Below are positions 40,113 through 49,870 of a stretch of 64,000 bases of DNA, one piece after another (within the stretch, counting starts at the first letter, position 1; each line of letters starts with the position of its first letter). The notes beneath the pieces were generated by a model. That model did no database searches. It was not told where the DNA came from and saw only the letters and a program-made list of their open reading frames with translations. A program made the position numbers and the translations under genes. The stretch is from Microbacterium sp. MYb45 (lineage in GTDB: Bacteria > Actinomycetota > Actinomycetes > Actinomycetales > Microbacteriaceae). The stretch is from NCBI RefSeq assembly GCF_002979655.1, contig NZ_PCPG01000001.1, positions 1,263,520 through 1,327,519 of the forward strand, read 5' to 3'.

Positions 40113-42476
40113 TCATCCGTTCGACACCGGAACCCACGCCGAGACGTTGCCGTCACCGTCGACCGTCCGCAGTTTGTAGGTGGTGGCCGTCGTCGCGCCG
40201 GCATCGAAGAAGTACTCGCCGCGGCTCACCTTCGAGTAGGACTGGCCGTCCTTCTGCACTTCATAGTGCGACAGCCAACGGTCGTCGAGACCGGCCGTCC
40301 AGGTCAACTCACGTCCGGTCTGACCGAGGTGGCTGGCCGTCCGGGCGCTCGCAGAGCTGGGGGCCGTCGGCGCGACCGCGTCGGTGTGACTGCCGGGACG
40401 GTCCTGCAGGTTGAAGTAGACGATCTCTCCCTCGACATACGACGACATCGTGATACCGCTCGCCATCCACTGGGCGCCGGTCTTCGTCTGCGTGGCCACC
40501 GAGCCCTCCTGGCCGGCGACCGTGTAGTCGGCGGAAGGAATGAGCCCCTTCGGGAAGATCGTCACACTCGATCCGAGCGCGAACGCGGACTTCGGGAACG
40601 TGATGTAGCCGCGGTTCGAGTCGCTGCTCATCTTCTGGATGATGCCCGTCGCGCTGCCGCTGGCCGCGGTCGGGCGGTAGACCTTCACCCACCGACCGAT
40701 CACACCCTTGGTGTTCAGGTAGCGGTAGAGTTCGGCATCGATGCGCAGCGGCTCGAGCGCCGCCGGGCCGGCCGTCGTGTCACCGGCCACCGTGAAGTGG
40801 AAGCTCAGCAGGTGCCGATTGCTTTTCGTGTATGCGCCGACATCTCCGCGTCCGTAAGAGACGATCAGCTTCTCAGTCGGGTACAGCATCGAGGTCCAGT
40901 AGCCGTCCTCCCGACCTGCTGTCCCATCGCGCTGCAGGGCGAGGTCGGAGAGGGCGACGGTTCCCATGTTCATCAGACCGCCCCCGTCACTGCAGAGCTG
41001 GAGACCCGCATCGGGATTGTCCGCGACGAAGTCGGCCAGGATCTGCCTGGTCGCGTTCGCCTTGGCGAGGTTGCCGGAGTCGGCGCCGAAGTCGGTCTTC
41101 AGCATGAACGGGCCGTAGCTGTCCTGCCGCGCGGAGAGCATGTCGCCGATGTGATCGGTGACACCTGGCAAGGTGGTGTCGAGACCGGCCTTGCGGTCCG
41201 TGGGGTTCACCATCCAGTCCGGATGCGCCGCAGCGACGGCAGACGTGGCTTCGGCTCCCCAGGGAATGAGCCAGTAGCCGACCTTCTGGCCATGGAGAGC
41301 GGCGAAATCACGGTACTCGGCGAGCGGCTCCCCCGGCTTGGCATTCCAGTCGCCGACCTTGTCCTGCCATCCGTCGTCCATCCACACCATGTCGCCGCCG
41401 ATATAGGAAAGCTGGTGGATCTTGGCAGCGATCGTCGCCGGGTCGCTGCCGTAGCCGCCGTACCGGATGAGCGGGAAGTAGTCGTCGTCGGTGTGGCTCC
41501 AGAGGTAGCGGTACGTGAAGTCGAGCAGTGCGTTGCCCATCGCATCGAGATCGCCCTGATAGAAGCCGATGCGGCCGAGCGGCCCCGCGATCGTCGCGCC
41601 AGCCGCCAGAGGCGTGGAAGCGGTGGCACGCGGTTCGATGAGGATCTTGCCGTAGGAGTCGCCGACGTTCATGACCCAGTTCCCCGTATGGTCCCAGGTC
41701 GCCACGATTCCCTCACCAGCCACCCGGTCGCGAAGGGTCACGAACTCCTGATGCCCGTTTCCCCCTTTGCCGCCGGGATTCTGCAGCCCGCTCGCCAGAG
41801 GGATCGGCCCCTTGAGCTGCTGATACATGCCCGTCGCCTTGTCGCCCGATATGTAATACATATCCACGTCTGAGGCATCATCCCCGAGCACGCGCATCGA
41901 GAGCGCCGAGTAGTCGTTCAAGGACTTCGCAGTGGAGGTCTTGTTCGTGATGTCGGTGCGTTCCTCGATGAACGAGGTCTGCGGGTAGAGCCAGTAGTGC
42001 CGCACGATTTTCAGGTACGGCGTGCTCAGAGTGACGGCGAGTTCGATCGATCCGTTCGGCTGCACGACAGAGGTGAAGCCGTCGTAGCTCCACCCTCCGG
42101 TCGAGCCGCGGTAGTCCGTGGCCGGGGTGGCGCCGTTGGCCTCGATGCGGATCCGGAACTCCGACGACGCCCCGCTCTGCTGATACTCACGACCGGTCGC
42201 CTTGTTGACGAGTGATGTCTGCGCCAGGGTTCCGCTCTGGAAGCGGATCACGCGGCGCACCGCACTGGTCTCGAGTGTCCACGTCTTGGCTGCCGGATCG
42301 AAGGTGACGGATGCGTCTCCAGAACTCGTGATGTCAGCGGCATAGCCGGGTGGAGCCGCGACAGCTCCGGCCACCGCCAAGGCGAGTACCAAGAGGCCTG
42401 TCGCGGCCGTGCGCACCGCCCGTCGAGACCGGCTCATCCGGGGGTGCCTGCGCAGAAGTATCACGGACATCTTCAC
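40113..42476 (-). CDS. secreted GH36-like alpha-galactosidase family protein with Fn3-like tail, 787 aa
   Basis: The N-terminus is a signal peptide (Arg-rich start, TAATGLLVLALAVAGAVAA, cleavage near GYAA). A beta-supersandwich domain of about 280 residues precedes a TIM barrel with the clan GH-D marks MVWMDDGWQ and FMLKTDFGADSG, where the Asp of KTDFG is the likely nucleophile. The C-terminal 90 residues look like a fibronectin type III domain ([14 protein letters not shown] to YKLRTVDGDGNVSAW). It should cut alpha-galactosides or similar outside the cell. An ATG at 42437 is an alternative start. An operator copy lies 28 bases upstream. Confidence 0.85.
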   Translation of the reverse strand: MKMSVILLRRHPRMSRSRRAVRTAATGLLVLALAVAGAVAAPPGYAADITSSGDASVTFDPAAKTWTLETSAVRRVIRFQSGTLAQTSLVNKATGREYQQSGASSEFRIRIEANGATPATDYRGSTGGWSYDGFTSVVQPNGSIELAVTLSTPYLKIVRHYWLYPQTSFIEERTDITNKTSTAKSLNDYSALSMRVLGDDASDVDMYYISGDKATGMYQQLKGPIPLASGLQNPGGKGGNGHQEFVTLRDRVAGEGIVATWDHTGNWVMNVGDSYGKILIEPRATASTPLAAGATIAGPLGRIGFYQGDLDAMGNALLDFTYRYLWSHTDDDYFPLIRYGGYGSDPATIAAKIHQLSYIGGDMVWMDDGWQDKVGDWNAKPGEPLAEYRDFAALHGQKVGYWLIPWGAEATSAVAAAHPDWMVNPTDRKAGLDTTLPGVTDHIGDMLSARQDSYGPFMLKTDFGADSGNLAKANATRQILADFVADNPDAGLQLCSDGGGLMNMGTVALSDLALQRDGTAGREDGYWTSMLYPTEKLIVSYGRGDVGAYTKSNRHLLSFHFTVAGDTTAGPAALEPLRIDAELYRYLNTKGVIGRWVKVYRPTAASGSATGIIQKMSSDSNRGYITFPKSAFALGSSVTIFPKGLIPSADYTVAGQEGSVATQTKTGAQWMASGITMSSYVEGEIVYFNLQDRPGSHTDAVAPTAPSSASARTASHLGQTGRELTWTAGLDDRWLSHYEVQKDGQSYSKVSRGEYFFDAGATTATTYKLRTVDGDGNVSAWVPVSNG

Positions 42477-42503
42477 TCTCCATTGAGTTACTGGTTCGAA
42501 TTA

Positions 42504-42517
42504 CTAGTACGAATTAG
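42504..42517. promoter_or_regulatory. LacI-type operator, GH36-like gene copy
   Basis: On the minus strand this reads CTAATTCGTACTAG, differing from the copy at 40050-40063 at one base. It lies 28 bases upstream of the first ATG of the secreted GH36-like gene, next to a further TACTAGTA palindrome. Confidence 0.65.
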
Positions 42518-42683
42518 CAGAGTAGGCCATGCGTGGCACGCGCGCAACGGCCGCGTCGATCGCCGCAGCTGTGCGCACGCCCGACCGACCGCTCCCCCGT
42601 CTTCTCCGCTGCAGCCGGCAAACCCGATCCGGTTGCACGATCGGTTGCACCGGCGGGCTCGGCGGGGAGCCCTCCCGGACACT

Positions 42684-42800
<117 letters not shown>

Positions 42801-42908
42801 TTGTTCTGCACTCTCGCGCAGGCAACTCCCCTATCTTAGCCGCATCCCGAGCCGCTCCGCGAACCGAGCCGTTGCGGGTTGTCGGATGCCGCGCGTAGCC
42901 TCGCGAGC

Positions 42909-43493
42909 ATGGTGACGATCACGACCGAGGTGGCGACGACCGACCGTTGGGACGACGTGCAGCACGCTCTCACCGGCGGCGGTGACGGTGCCAGCTGCCA
43001 GTGCATCTGGCCGGTGCTGAGCAACAAGGGCTGGAACGCGACCACGACTCCGCAGCGCACCGAGATGTTCCGCGCCGAGATCGATGAGGGGCCGCCGCCC
43101 GGGATCATCGCCTACGTCGATGGTGAGGCTGCCGGCTGGATCAGGATCGGGCCGCGCACCCGCCAGGCGCGCATCCCGCGGACGCGCATCATCGCGGCGG
43201 CGACCACCGAGCCGTTCGACGACGAGTCCGTCTGGGCGGTCACCTGCTTCGTCGTGCGACGCGAGCATCGCGGGGCTGGTCTGAATCGCGCTCTACTCGA
43301 CGCCGCCGTGGAGTACGCGCGGGAATCCGGCGCACGATTGATCGAGGGGTACCCGGTCGACACCGGCGGCGAGAAGCAACGGGCCAATGATCTGTTCCAC
43401 GGCACGCTCGGCACGTTCCTCGCGGCCGGTTTCACCGAGAAGTCGTCACTCAAGCCCGGACGCACTCTTGTCGCGCGGGAGTTCTCCTCGTGA
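42909..43493 (+). CDS. GNAT-family N-acetyltransferase, 194 aa
   Basis: This is an acetyl-CoA-dependent acetyltransferase of unknown substrate. The acetyl-CoA site is seen as VTCFVVRREHRGAGLNRALLDAAVEYARESGA (about 113-144), with the RxxGxG-like loop as RREHRGAG. The N-terminal part includes CQCIWPVLSNKGWN, typical of a subgroup with a conserved Cys/Trp segment. The ATG at 42909 begins MVTITTEV; an ATG ten codons upstream is possible. It is the first gene beyond the tRNA, transcribed away from the island. Confidence 0.88.
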   Translation: MVTITTEVATTDRWDDVQHALTGGGDGASCQCIWPVLSNKGWNATTTPQRTEMFRAEIDEGPPPGIIAYVDGEAAGWIRIGPRTRQARIPRTRIIAAATTEPFDDESVWAVTCFVVRREHRGAGLNRALLDAAVEYARESGARLIEGYPVDTGGEKQRANDLFHGTLGTFLAAGFTEKSSLKPGRTLVAREFSS

Positions 43494-43526
43494 TCCGACC
43501 CTGTCGCGAGCCACTAGCGTGAAGGC

Positions 43527-43982
43527 ATGAGCGACGCGAGCCCGACCATCGACGATCCCGAACTCGGCACCTTCACCCGCGCCACCTCCGAGCTCACCGA
43601 CGGCTCCGTCATCACGCATGACTGGTTCGTCGGCACGGTCTCCGTCGACGGAACCGAACTCGAACTCATGCTCGAGGGCACGACTCCCGACGAGGTCGCA
43701 CCCCTGCTCCCCCGCATGCGCGATGTCGTCAAGCGACTCGCCCATCTCCGACGTGTGGCGACGGATGCCGTCGTCGCGAACTTCAGCACCGGCGAGCCCG
43801 AGCCGCACGACCTCGATGATGCCGCGTCCGATCTGGCGCTCGAGGCGATCGAGGCCACCCCGGACGGCACGGTCGTCTTCCACCTGATCGACGACTGCGG
43901 CGAGCACTTCCCCGAGGGTTATTGGCCCGCCGTGCACTTGGGCATCGACGATGCCGTGCAGCAGGTCACCGTCGAATCCTGA
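43527..43982 (+). CDS. DUF2004-like protein, 151 aa
   Basis: This is a small acidic protein with alternating beta strands (SVDGTELELMLEG) and a central helix (LLPRMRDVVKRLAHLR), ending in VHLGIDDAVQQVTVES. Size and pattern suggest the DUF2004 family of uncharacterised proteins. The family call is from memory of the pattern and is moderate. No membrane segment is present. It lies between the GNAT and YhhN genes on the same strand with short gaps. Confidence 0.65.
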   Translation: MSDASPTIDDPELGTFTRATSELTDGSVITHDWFVGTVSVDGTELELMLEGTTPDEVAPLLPRMRDVVKRLAHLRRVATDAVVANFSTGEPEPHDLDDAASDLALEAIEATPDGTVVFHLIDDCGEHFPEGYWPAVHLGIDDAVQQVTVES

Positions 43983-44040
43983 GCCGCCCATGCCCCGCCT
44001 CGCAACGCGTCCGAGGATGAGCCGACCCTACGATGGGGAG

Positions 44041-44709
44041 ATGCAGCGCCGCGCCCCGTCCTCGCTACTGACCTGGACGTTCGTCCCCTACGCCGCGGTC
44101 TCCGTTCTTCACGTCGTCCTGCTCGCCGCAGGCAGCCCGCTCGCCGGACCGACCAAGCTCCTGCTCATGCCGATGCTGGCCATCCCGGTCCTGGCCTCCG
44201 CTGGGTGGCTGAAACCGCCGGCGACCCTGGTCCTTCTCCTCGCAGCGCTCCTCTTCTCCTGGCTCGGCGACGGTGCAGGCGCACTGTTCCCCGCGGCGCC
44301 GGAACTCCCCCTGATGCTCCTCTTCTTCGGTATCGCCCATGTGGCATACATCCTGCTCTTCGCCCGCCACCTCCGCGTGCGACGGATGCCGTGGTGGGCG
44401 CTCGTCTATGCCGCGTGGTGGGTGGCGATGATCGCGGTTCTCGGCCCGCACACCGGGGGCCTGCTGATCGCCGTCGCCGTGTATGGACTCGTCCTCGGCG
44501 GCACGGCCGCGTTCTCAGCGCGGTGTCGTCCGCTGGTCGCGGTCGGTGGAGCGTTCTTCCTCACCAGCGACACACTGCTCGCGTTCCGGCTCTTCCTGCC
44601 CGATGGGCTCCCGGCGTGGAGCAGCCCGGCCGTCATGCTCACCTACACACTCGGCCAGGGCCTCATCGTCGCGGGCGCGCTCGTCACGCTGCGAAAGCGG
44701 GCTTCCTGA
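44041..44709 (+). CDS. YhhN-family membrane protein (lysoplasmalogenase-like), 222 aa
   Basis: About eight hydrophobic helices cover almost the whole protein. The conserved pattern LLFSWLGDGAGALFP and FFGIAHVAYILLF fits YhhN/TMEM86 proteins, some of which hydrolyse lysoplasmalogens. The start at 44041 gives MQRRAPSSLL; earlier ATGs overlap the previous gene. The stop overlaps the ATG of the S4-domain gene by one base (TGATG), so they are co-translated. Confidence 0.85.
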   Translation: MQRRAPSSLLTWTFVPYAAVSVLHVVLLAAGSPLAGPTKLLLMPMLAIPVLASAGWLKPPATLVLLLAALLFSWLGDGAGALFPAAPELPLMLLFFGIAHVAYILLFARHLRVRRMPWWALVYAAWWVAMIAVLGPHTGGLLIAVAVYGLVLGGTAAFSARCRPLVAVGGAFFLTSDTLLAFRLFLPDGLPAWSSPAVMLTYTLGQGLIVAGALVTLRKRAS

Positions 44710-45080
44710 TGGATGCGGCACGCGTCGACAGCTGGCTCTGGGCGATCCGCGTCTACAAGACGCGATCGGCGGCGACCACCGCATGCCGCGCGGGGCATGT
44801 ACGGGTGAACGGCGAGAAGGTCAAGGCAGCTCAGCAGATCCGCGTGGGCGACGAGCTGCGCATCCGCATCGCCGGCTTCGACCGGATCCTCTTCGTACGC
44901 CAGCTCCTCGTCAAGCGCGTGGGCGCGCCGGCGGCAGCTCTCGCCTACGAAGACCGGACCCCCGAGCGCGAGCCGCAGGCGGCGCTCGGCCTTCGCGATC
45001 GCGGAGCAGGGCGTCCCACGAAGCGGGAGCGCCGCGACATCGACAAACTGCGCGGCCGGAACCACGAGCCAGAGGATTGA
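44709..45080 (+). CDS. S4-domain RNA-binding protein, Hsp15-like, 123 aa
   Basis: The S4 domain covers residues 3-50: RVDSWLWAIRVYKTRSAATTACRAGHVRVNGEKVK. The rest is basic and includes GRPTKRERRDIDKLRGR, as in Hsp15/HslR-type proteins that bind stalled 50S subunits with peptidyl-tRNA. It is coupled to the YhhN gene. The role here is inferred from the family. Confidence 0.88.
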   Translation: MDAARVDSWLWAIRVYKTRSAATTACRAGHVRVNGEKVKAAQQIRVGDELRIRIAGFDRILFVRQLLVKRVGAPAAALAYEDRTPEREPQAALGLRDRGAGRPTKRERRDIDKLRGRNHEPED

Positions 45081-45106
45081 TATGCCGTCATCTTCAAGTC
45101 ACTGAT

Positions 45107-45122
45107 TCGAATGTTTGTTCTA
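45107..45122. promoter_or_regulatory. candidate LexA (SOS) box before the DUF222-HNH gene
   Basis: TCGAATGTTTGTTCTA matches the actinobacterial LexA consensus TCGAAC-N4-GTTCGA at 10 of 12 defined positions. It ends 10 bases before the start codon, a position where LexA would block transcription. SOS boxes are known before several 13E12-type genes of mycobacteria. Confidence 0.65.
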
Positions 45123-45132
45123 TCCTGAAGAT

Positions 45133-46629
45133 ATGGCAACCCACACCGACTTCGACCTCGAAATCGAGGAGCGACGCCGTGTGCTCGATGCCTGGGTCGA
45201 GAAGCGACGGCGGATCGCCGCGCTCGAAGCCGAGGCGGCCGACCTGCTGGTGGAGCAGATCGCCCTCCACGATGCCGAGGTTTCGAAGAGCCCCTTCCAC
45301 CGCGAAGCGATCCGTCGCTCGATGGTTGCGGAGTTCTCGGCTGCGGGTCGCGTGTCCCGCGGATCGATGGACTTCGCTTTCGCCGACGCACAGGCGCTTC
45401 ACGACCACCTCCCTGCGGTCCGTGCGGCGTTCGCCGAGGGTTCACTGAGCGCCGGCCACGTCCGCGAGATCGCCCGCGCCAGCGCTCTCATCGCCGAAGC
45501 CATCCGCAACAAGAAGGTCGATGCGGGCGTCATGGCCCTGTTCGAGACGGCGGTGCTCGTCGTCGCCGAGCAAGACACGGCTGCCCGCACCGGCGCGCAC
45601 GCAAGACGGGTGGCCGGCGCGCTCATCGGCGAAAGCATCGTGGAGCGGCATCGACGAGCCGCCGACGAACGCTCTGTGACCGTGAAGTCGCTCGACGACG
45701 GCCTCGCCCTGCTCACAGCGGTGCTACCCGAGTGGATCGCGACTGCCATCTCCGACAGGCTGAGCCGGATGACGCGAGAGGTCGTGCGAGCGCGACAGGA
45801 TCGTGCACCCGAGTTCCTGCCCTGGTGGTCAGACGACGATGTCGACGCCATTCACCCGGAAGACTTCGCACTCGACGACCCGGCCTTCGACGCGTACGCG
45901 ATCACAGCGGCCGCCGACTCCGACGCCAAGGATGCCTCCGCCACTTCCGCCGACGCCGACGCCGACTCCGACGCCGCCGGGAGGATCTTCGGCATCGACG
46001 GAGAGACGTTTGCGATCGATCCCGAGATCGAGCACGTCCCTGACGACACACGCACGTGGGCGCAGATCCAGGCAGATCTCTTCACCGACCTCCTCCTCGC
46101 CGGCGAACCGAGCAAGGCACACGTGGGCGCTCTCGGCAACATCCAGGGACGCATCCAGGTCACGGTCGCCGCCACGACACTCGCCGGCAGCGACGACCGA
46201 CCTGCCGAGCTCGACGGCCACGGGCCGTTGGACCCCGACACGGCACGCGCCCTTGCTGGGCACAACACCGGCTGGACCCGCCTGTTCCTCGATGCCGCCG
46301 GCATGCTGGTCGAGACCGACACCTACACTCCGACCGAGGGCATGCGGCGGTTCCTGCGCGCCCGCGACCAGCATTGCCGCTTTCCCGGGTGCCGGATGCC
46401 CACGCACCGCTGCGAGATCGATCACCAACACGATCATGCCAAGGGCGGGAAGACGCGTATCGACAACCTCGGGCATCTCTGCCGCGCACACCATGCTCTC
46501 AAGCATCCCGACGTCCCCGATCCGCATCGGTGGACAGCGCAGCAGGAACGGGATGGCAGCATCACCTGGCACAGTCCGTTAGGACGCGCTTACGCCGATC
46601 CCCCGCCGCGCCGGGTCATGTTCGTCTGA
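45133..46629 (+). CDS. DUF222 / HNH endonuclease protein (13E12 repeat family), 498 aa
   Basis: An N-terminal DUF222 helical domain of about 250 residues is followed by an Ala/Asp/Ser-rich linker (near residues 258-285) and a C-terminal HNH nuclease fold: CRFPGCRMPTHRCEIDHQHDHAKGG, then NLGHLCRAHHALKH. Such genes are multicopy in Microbacteriaceae and mycobacteria, and their cellular role is not settled. The ATG at 45133 is preceded by GAAG and by a near-consensus SOS box, so DNA-damage induction is likely. An upstream in-frame start at 45115 would overlap the box. Confidence 0.92.
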   Translation: MATHTDFDLEIEERRRVLDAWVEKRRRIAALEAEAADLLVEQIALHDAEVSKSPFHREAIRRSMVAEFSAAGRVSRGSMDFAFADAQALHDHLPAVRAAFAEGSLSAGHVREIARASALIAEAIRNKKVDAGVMALFETAVLVVAEQDTAARTGAHARRVAGALIGESIVERHRRAADERSVTVKSLDDGLALLTAVLPEWIATAISDRLSRMTREVVRARQDRAPEFLPWWSDDDVDAIHPEDFALDDPAFDAYAITAAADSDAKDASATSADADADSDAAGRIFGIDGETFAIDPEIEHVPDDTRTWAQIQADLFTDLLLAGEPSKAHVGALGNIQGRIQVTVAATTLAGSDDRPAELDGHGPLDPDTARALAGHNTGWTRLFLDAAGMLVETDTYTPTEGMRRFLRARDQHCRFPGCRMPTHRCEIDHQHDHAKGGKTRIDNLGHLCRAHHALKHPDVPDPHRWTAQQERDGSITWHSPLGRAYADPPPRRVMFV

Positions 46630-46667
46630 CGGAGAGTCAGCGGAGCAGCCCGTGGCCCGCAGACGCC

Positions 46668-47573
46668 TCAGGAGTTGCGATCGATCAGGTCGCGCAACCA
46701 ACCCGCGGATCGTACTAGGTGGGCACCGGCGCGATCGACCCGCTCACGCAGGCCTCTGTCGCTGGTCACCCCGACCACGAAACGCCTCTCTGCGATCCGA
46801 CGCTCGACTTCGGCGACGATCGCGTCGTCGCCCCCGGCCTCAGCCCGGACGACGGCGACCATGCTCGAGTCGGACTCGATGCCGCGAGCCTGCCCCTCGA
46901 CCACCATCGATACATCTGGGAACCATCGGTCGCCGTCGAGCTCCAGGTCAGCGGCCGGAAGGGTCAAACCCGCGAGCTCGTCACGCAACCGCTCAGCAGC
47001 TCCCGCGCGATCCTTCCACCATCCGTCCGGCACCGAACCGACGACATTCGCCGCGTCGACGACCACCACCGGCCGCACCTCGAGAAGTGCGCGCAGAGCA
47101 GGCCACGCCGCACCGAACCCCGGATGCAGGGGCAGCGTCTCGACAGCCTCCACGGGAACCCATTCCAACGCCACGCTCTCGGGGTCGCTGATCACCGGCT
47201 CGAACGGCACGCGCACATCCGCGACGACCGTCGTGTACGACCAGATACCCAGATCGAGGACACTCGTGAACCGTGGGCGCACGGCGCCGTCCGGCACGCC
47301 CGCTTCCTCCTGCGCCTCGCGGATCGCTCCCACGATGGCACTCTCGCCCTCATGCAGTGCTCCGCCGGGCAGACCCCAGGTACCGCCGAAATGACTCCAC
47401 GCGACGCGGTGCTGCAGCAGGATGCCGCGAGCGGGGTCGTACGCGAGCAGACCGGCAGCGCCGAACCGCCCCCAGTACCGCTCCCCCGACTCGGCGACCA
47501 CCCAGGCGTCGCCCGGATCGCGCGGCCCTTCGGGGCGACGCGGTTCACCGGCGGCAGGAGGTACGACAGTCAC
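46668..47573 (-). CDS. NUDIX hydrolase fused to a NYN/PIN-like domain, 301 aa
   Basis: The N-terminal half is a NUDIX domain with the box GGALHEGESAIVGAIREAQEEAGV (about 69-92), for cleaving nucleoside diphosphate derivatives. The second half (about 168-300) starts VVVVDAANVVGS and ends VGVTSDRGLRERVDRAGAHLVRSAGWL, the pattern of NYN/PIN-type ribonucleases with Asp at both ends. The combined protein suggests a link between nucleotide clean-up and RNA processing, but no substrate can be read from the sequence. It is transcribed towards the DUF222 gene, converging with it. Confidence 0.85.
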   Translation of the reverse strand: MTVVPPAAGEPRRPEGPRDPGDAWVVAESGERYWGRFGAAGLLAYDPARGILLQHRVAWSHFGGTWGLPGGALHEGESAIVGAIREAQEEAGVPDGAVRPRFTSVLDLGIWSYTTVVADVRVPFEPVISDPESVALEWVPVEAVETLPLHPGFGAAWPALRALLEVRPVVVVDAANVVGSVPDGWWKDRAGAAERLRDELAGLTLPAADLELDGDRWFPDVSMVVEGQARGIESDSSMVAVVRAEAGGDDAIVAEVERRIAERRFVVGVTSDRGLRERVDRAGAHLVRSAGWLRDLIDRNS

Positions 47574-47634
47574 CCCCTCAGCCTTTCACAGCATCGGAGC
47601 GTCGGCACCACGGCGAGACATCCGCGGGAACAGA

Positions 47635-49155
47635 TCAGCGCTGGCGCTTCTCGCGCACGCGCATGTTGATGACGATCGGCGTGCCCTCGAACGAGTAGAG
47701 CTCGCGCAGACGTCGCTGGATGAATCGGCGGTACCCCGGGTCGAGGAAACCGGTCGTGAACAGCACGAACGTCGGCGGGCGCGTCGACGCCTGCGTGCCG
47801 AACAGGATGCGCGGCTGCTTGCCACCACGCAGCGGGTGCGGGTGCTCGGCGACGAGCTCCGCGAGGAACGCGTTGAACTTGCCGGTCGGGATACGGCGAT
47901 CCCAGTTCTCCAGCGCCGTCTCCAGCGCGGGGACCAGCTTGTCGAGGTGACGACCGGTCTTCGCCGAGATGTTCACGCGCGGAGCCCAGGCGACGTGCGC
48001 CAGGTCCTGCTCGATCTCCCGCTCCAGGTAGCGACGGCGGTCGGCGTTCTCGAGGTCGTCGTCGTTCAGACGATCCCACTTGTTGAACGCGAGCACCAGC
48101 GCGCGCCCCGACTCCAGCACGAGGTCGATGATGCGCACGTCCTGCTCGCTGATCGTCTCCGACACATCGAGCACGACGACGGCCACCTCGGCCTTCTCCA
48201 GCGCCGCCGAAGTACGGAGCGATGCATAGAAGTCGGCACCCTGCGCCATGTGCACGCGACGGCGGATGCCGGCCGTGTCGACAAGGCGCCACATCTTGCC
48301 GCCGAGCTCGACGACCTCGTCCACCGGGTCGCGGGTGGTGCCGGCCAGGTCGTTGACGACCACACGCTCCTCGCCGGCCGCCTTGTTCAGCAGCGACGAC
48401 TTGCCCACGTTCGGGCGACCGAGGATGGCGACACGACGCGGTCCGCCGATCTCCTGCTTCGCGACGGCCGAGACCTCGGGAAGCTTCTTCAGCACGGCGT
48501 CCAGCAGGTCGGCGACACCGCGACCGTGGATGGCCGATACCGGGTACGGCTCACCGAGGCCCAGGCTCCACAGGGCCGCCGTCTCGGGCTCCTGGCGGGC
48601 GTCGTCGATCTTGTTGGCGACGAGGAACACCGGCTTGCCGCTCTTGCGCAGCAGCTTCACGACATGCTCATCGGTCGACGTCGCACCGACCATCGCGTCG
48701 ACCACGAACAGCACCATGTCGGCGAGGTCGATCGCGACCTCGGCCTGCATCGCGACCGAACGGTCGATGCCGCGGGCGTCGGGCTCCCATCCGCCGGTGT
48801 CGACGAGCGAGAAGCGGCGGTCGGCCCACTCGGCCTTGTACGTCACGCGGTCGCGTGTGACACCCGGAGTGTCCTCCACGACGGCCTCACGGCGCCCGAG
48901 GATACGGTTCACGAGCGCGGACTTGCCCACGTTCGGCCGTCCGACGATCGCCACCACCGGGAGAGCAGGGCTGTAGTGGATGCCGTCCTCGCCGAGCGTG
49001 ATGCCCGCGAGAAGCTCTGCGTCCTCATCGTCCAGCTCGTAGTCGGAGAGGCCTGCGCGCAGGGTCTCCGCGCGCTGCTCGGCGAGGTGCTCGTCGATGT
49101 TCTCCATCTTCTCGGCGAGCTGGTCGGGGCCGCCTTCGTATTCGTCGTCAGCCAC
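47635..49155 (-). CDS. der: ribosome-biogenesis GTPase Der, 506 aa
   Basis: This double-GTPase is needed for 50S subunit maturation. Both G domains are intact: [12 protein letters not shown] with DTPGVTRD and NKID in the first; [12 protein letters not shown] with DLAGTTRD and NKWD in the second. The C-terminal KH-like domain ends VREKRQR. An acidic N-terminal extension of about 65 residues is usual in actinobacteria. Its start overlaps the end of cmk by 8 bases. Confidence 0.98.
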   Translation of the reverse strand: MADDEYEGGPDQLAEKMENIDEHLAEQRAETLRAGLSDYELDDEDAELLAGITLGEDGIHYSPALPVVAIVGRPNVGKSALVNRILGRREAVVEDTPGVTRDRVTYKAEWADRRFSLVDTGGWEPDARGIDRSVAMQAEVAIDLADMVLFVVDAMVGATSTDEHVVKLLRKSGKPVFLVANKIDDARQEPETAALWSLGLGEPYPVSAIHGRGVADLLDAVLKKLPEVSAVAKQEIGGPRRVAILGRPNVGKSSLLNKAAGEERVVVNDLAGTTRDPVDEVVELGGKMWRLVDTAGIRRRVHMAQGADFYASLRTSAALEKAEVAVVVLDVSETISEQDVRIIDLVLESGRALVLAFNKWDRLNDDDLENADRRRYLEREIEQDLAHVAWAPRVNISAKTGRHLDKLVPALETALENWDRRIPTGKFNAFLAELVAEHPHPLRGGKQPRILFGTQASTRPPTFVLFTTGFLDPGYRRFIQRRLRELYSFEGTPIVINMRVREKRQR

Positions 49156-49870
49156 GGTGTGCTCCTTGGATTCGTTCGATCACCGTGAGGACGGCGTCGA
49201 TGGTCTGGGGGAAATCGAGTTCCGTCGAATCGACGACCTCGACGCCTTCTGCGGCGTTCAGGAAGTCGACGACGGCGCTGTCTGAGGCATCGCGCTTGTG
49301 CAACGCCGCGGCGACAGCATCCGCGTTCTCGCCGGTGAGTTCACCGGCACGTCGAGCGGCCCGTACTTCGGGGGCCGCGGTGAGGAGGATCCGCACGGGG
49401 GCGTCCGGTGCGACGACGGTCGTGATGTCGCGGCCTTCGACCACGACGGCCGGGTACGACGACTCGGCGACGAGCGTGCGGAACAGCTCGTTCACCTGGG
49501 CGCGCACGGCGGGCACGCGCGCCACGCCGCTCACGGCACCGGAGACCCGCGGGTCCCGGATGGCTTCGGTCACATCGGCATCGCCGACGCGGACGGTGCG
49601 GTCGTCGGGGTCGAGCCCCAGTCGCACCGGGAAATCGGATGCGGCGGCGAGGACGGCCTCGGCATCGGAGGTGTCGGCGCCGCGGTCCAGTACATGCCAG
49701 GCGAGTGCGCGGTACGCGGAGCCCGTGTCGAGGTAGCCGAAACCGAGCGTGCGGGCGACGGCCTTCGACACGCTGGACTTGCCCGAACCGGCCGGGCCGT
49801 CGATGGCGATGAACTTGTGCGCGTCGGTCGCGGAAGCCGGTGCCGCGGACGGGGTGGTGGTGTCAGTCAT
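49148..49870 (-). CDS. cmk: cytidylate kinase, 240 aa
   Basis: It phosphorylates CMP and dCMP with ATP. The P-loop is [17 protein letters not shown] (about 23-39), followed by [14 protein letters not shown] and the NMP-binding [11 protein letters not shown]. The ATG at 49870 (MTDTTTPSA) overlaps the tyrA end by 8 bases; an ATG five codons earlier is possible. It lies between tyrA and der as in related genomes. Confidence 0.97.
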   Translation of the reverse strand: MTDTTTPSAAPASATDAHKFIAIDGPAGSGKSSVSKAVARTLGFGYLDTGSAYRALAWHVLDRGADTSDAEAVLAAASDFPVRLGLDPDDRTVRVGDADVTEAIRDPRVSGAVSGVARVPAVRAQVNELFRTLVAESSYPAVVVEGRDITTVVAPDAPVRILLTAAPEVRAARRAGELTGENADAVAAALHKRDASDSAVVDFLNAAEGVEVVDSTELDFPQTIDAVLTVIERIQGAHRG

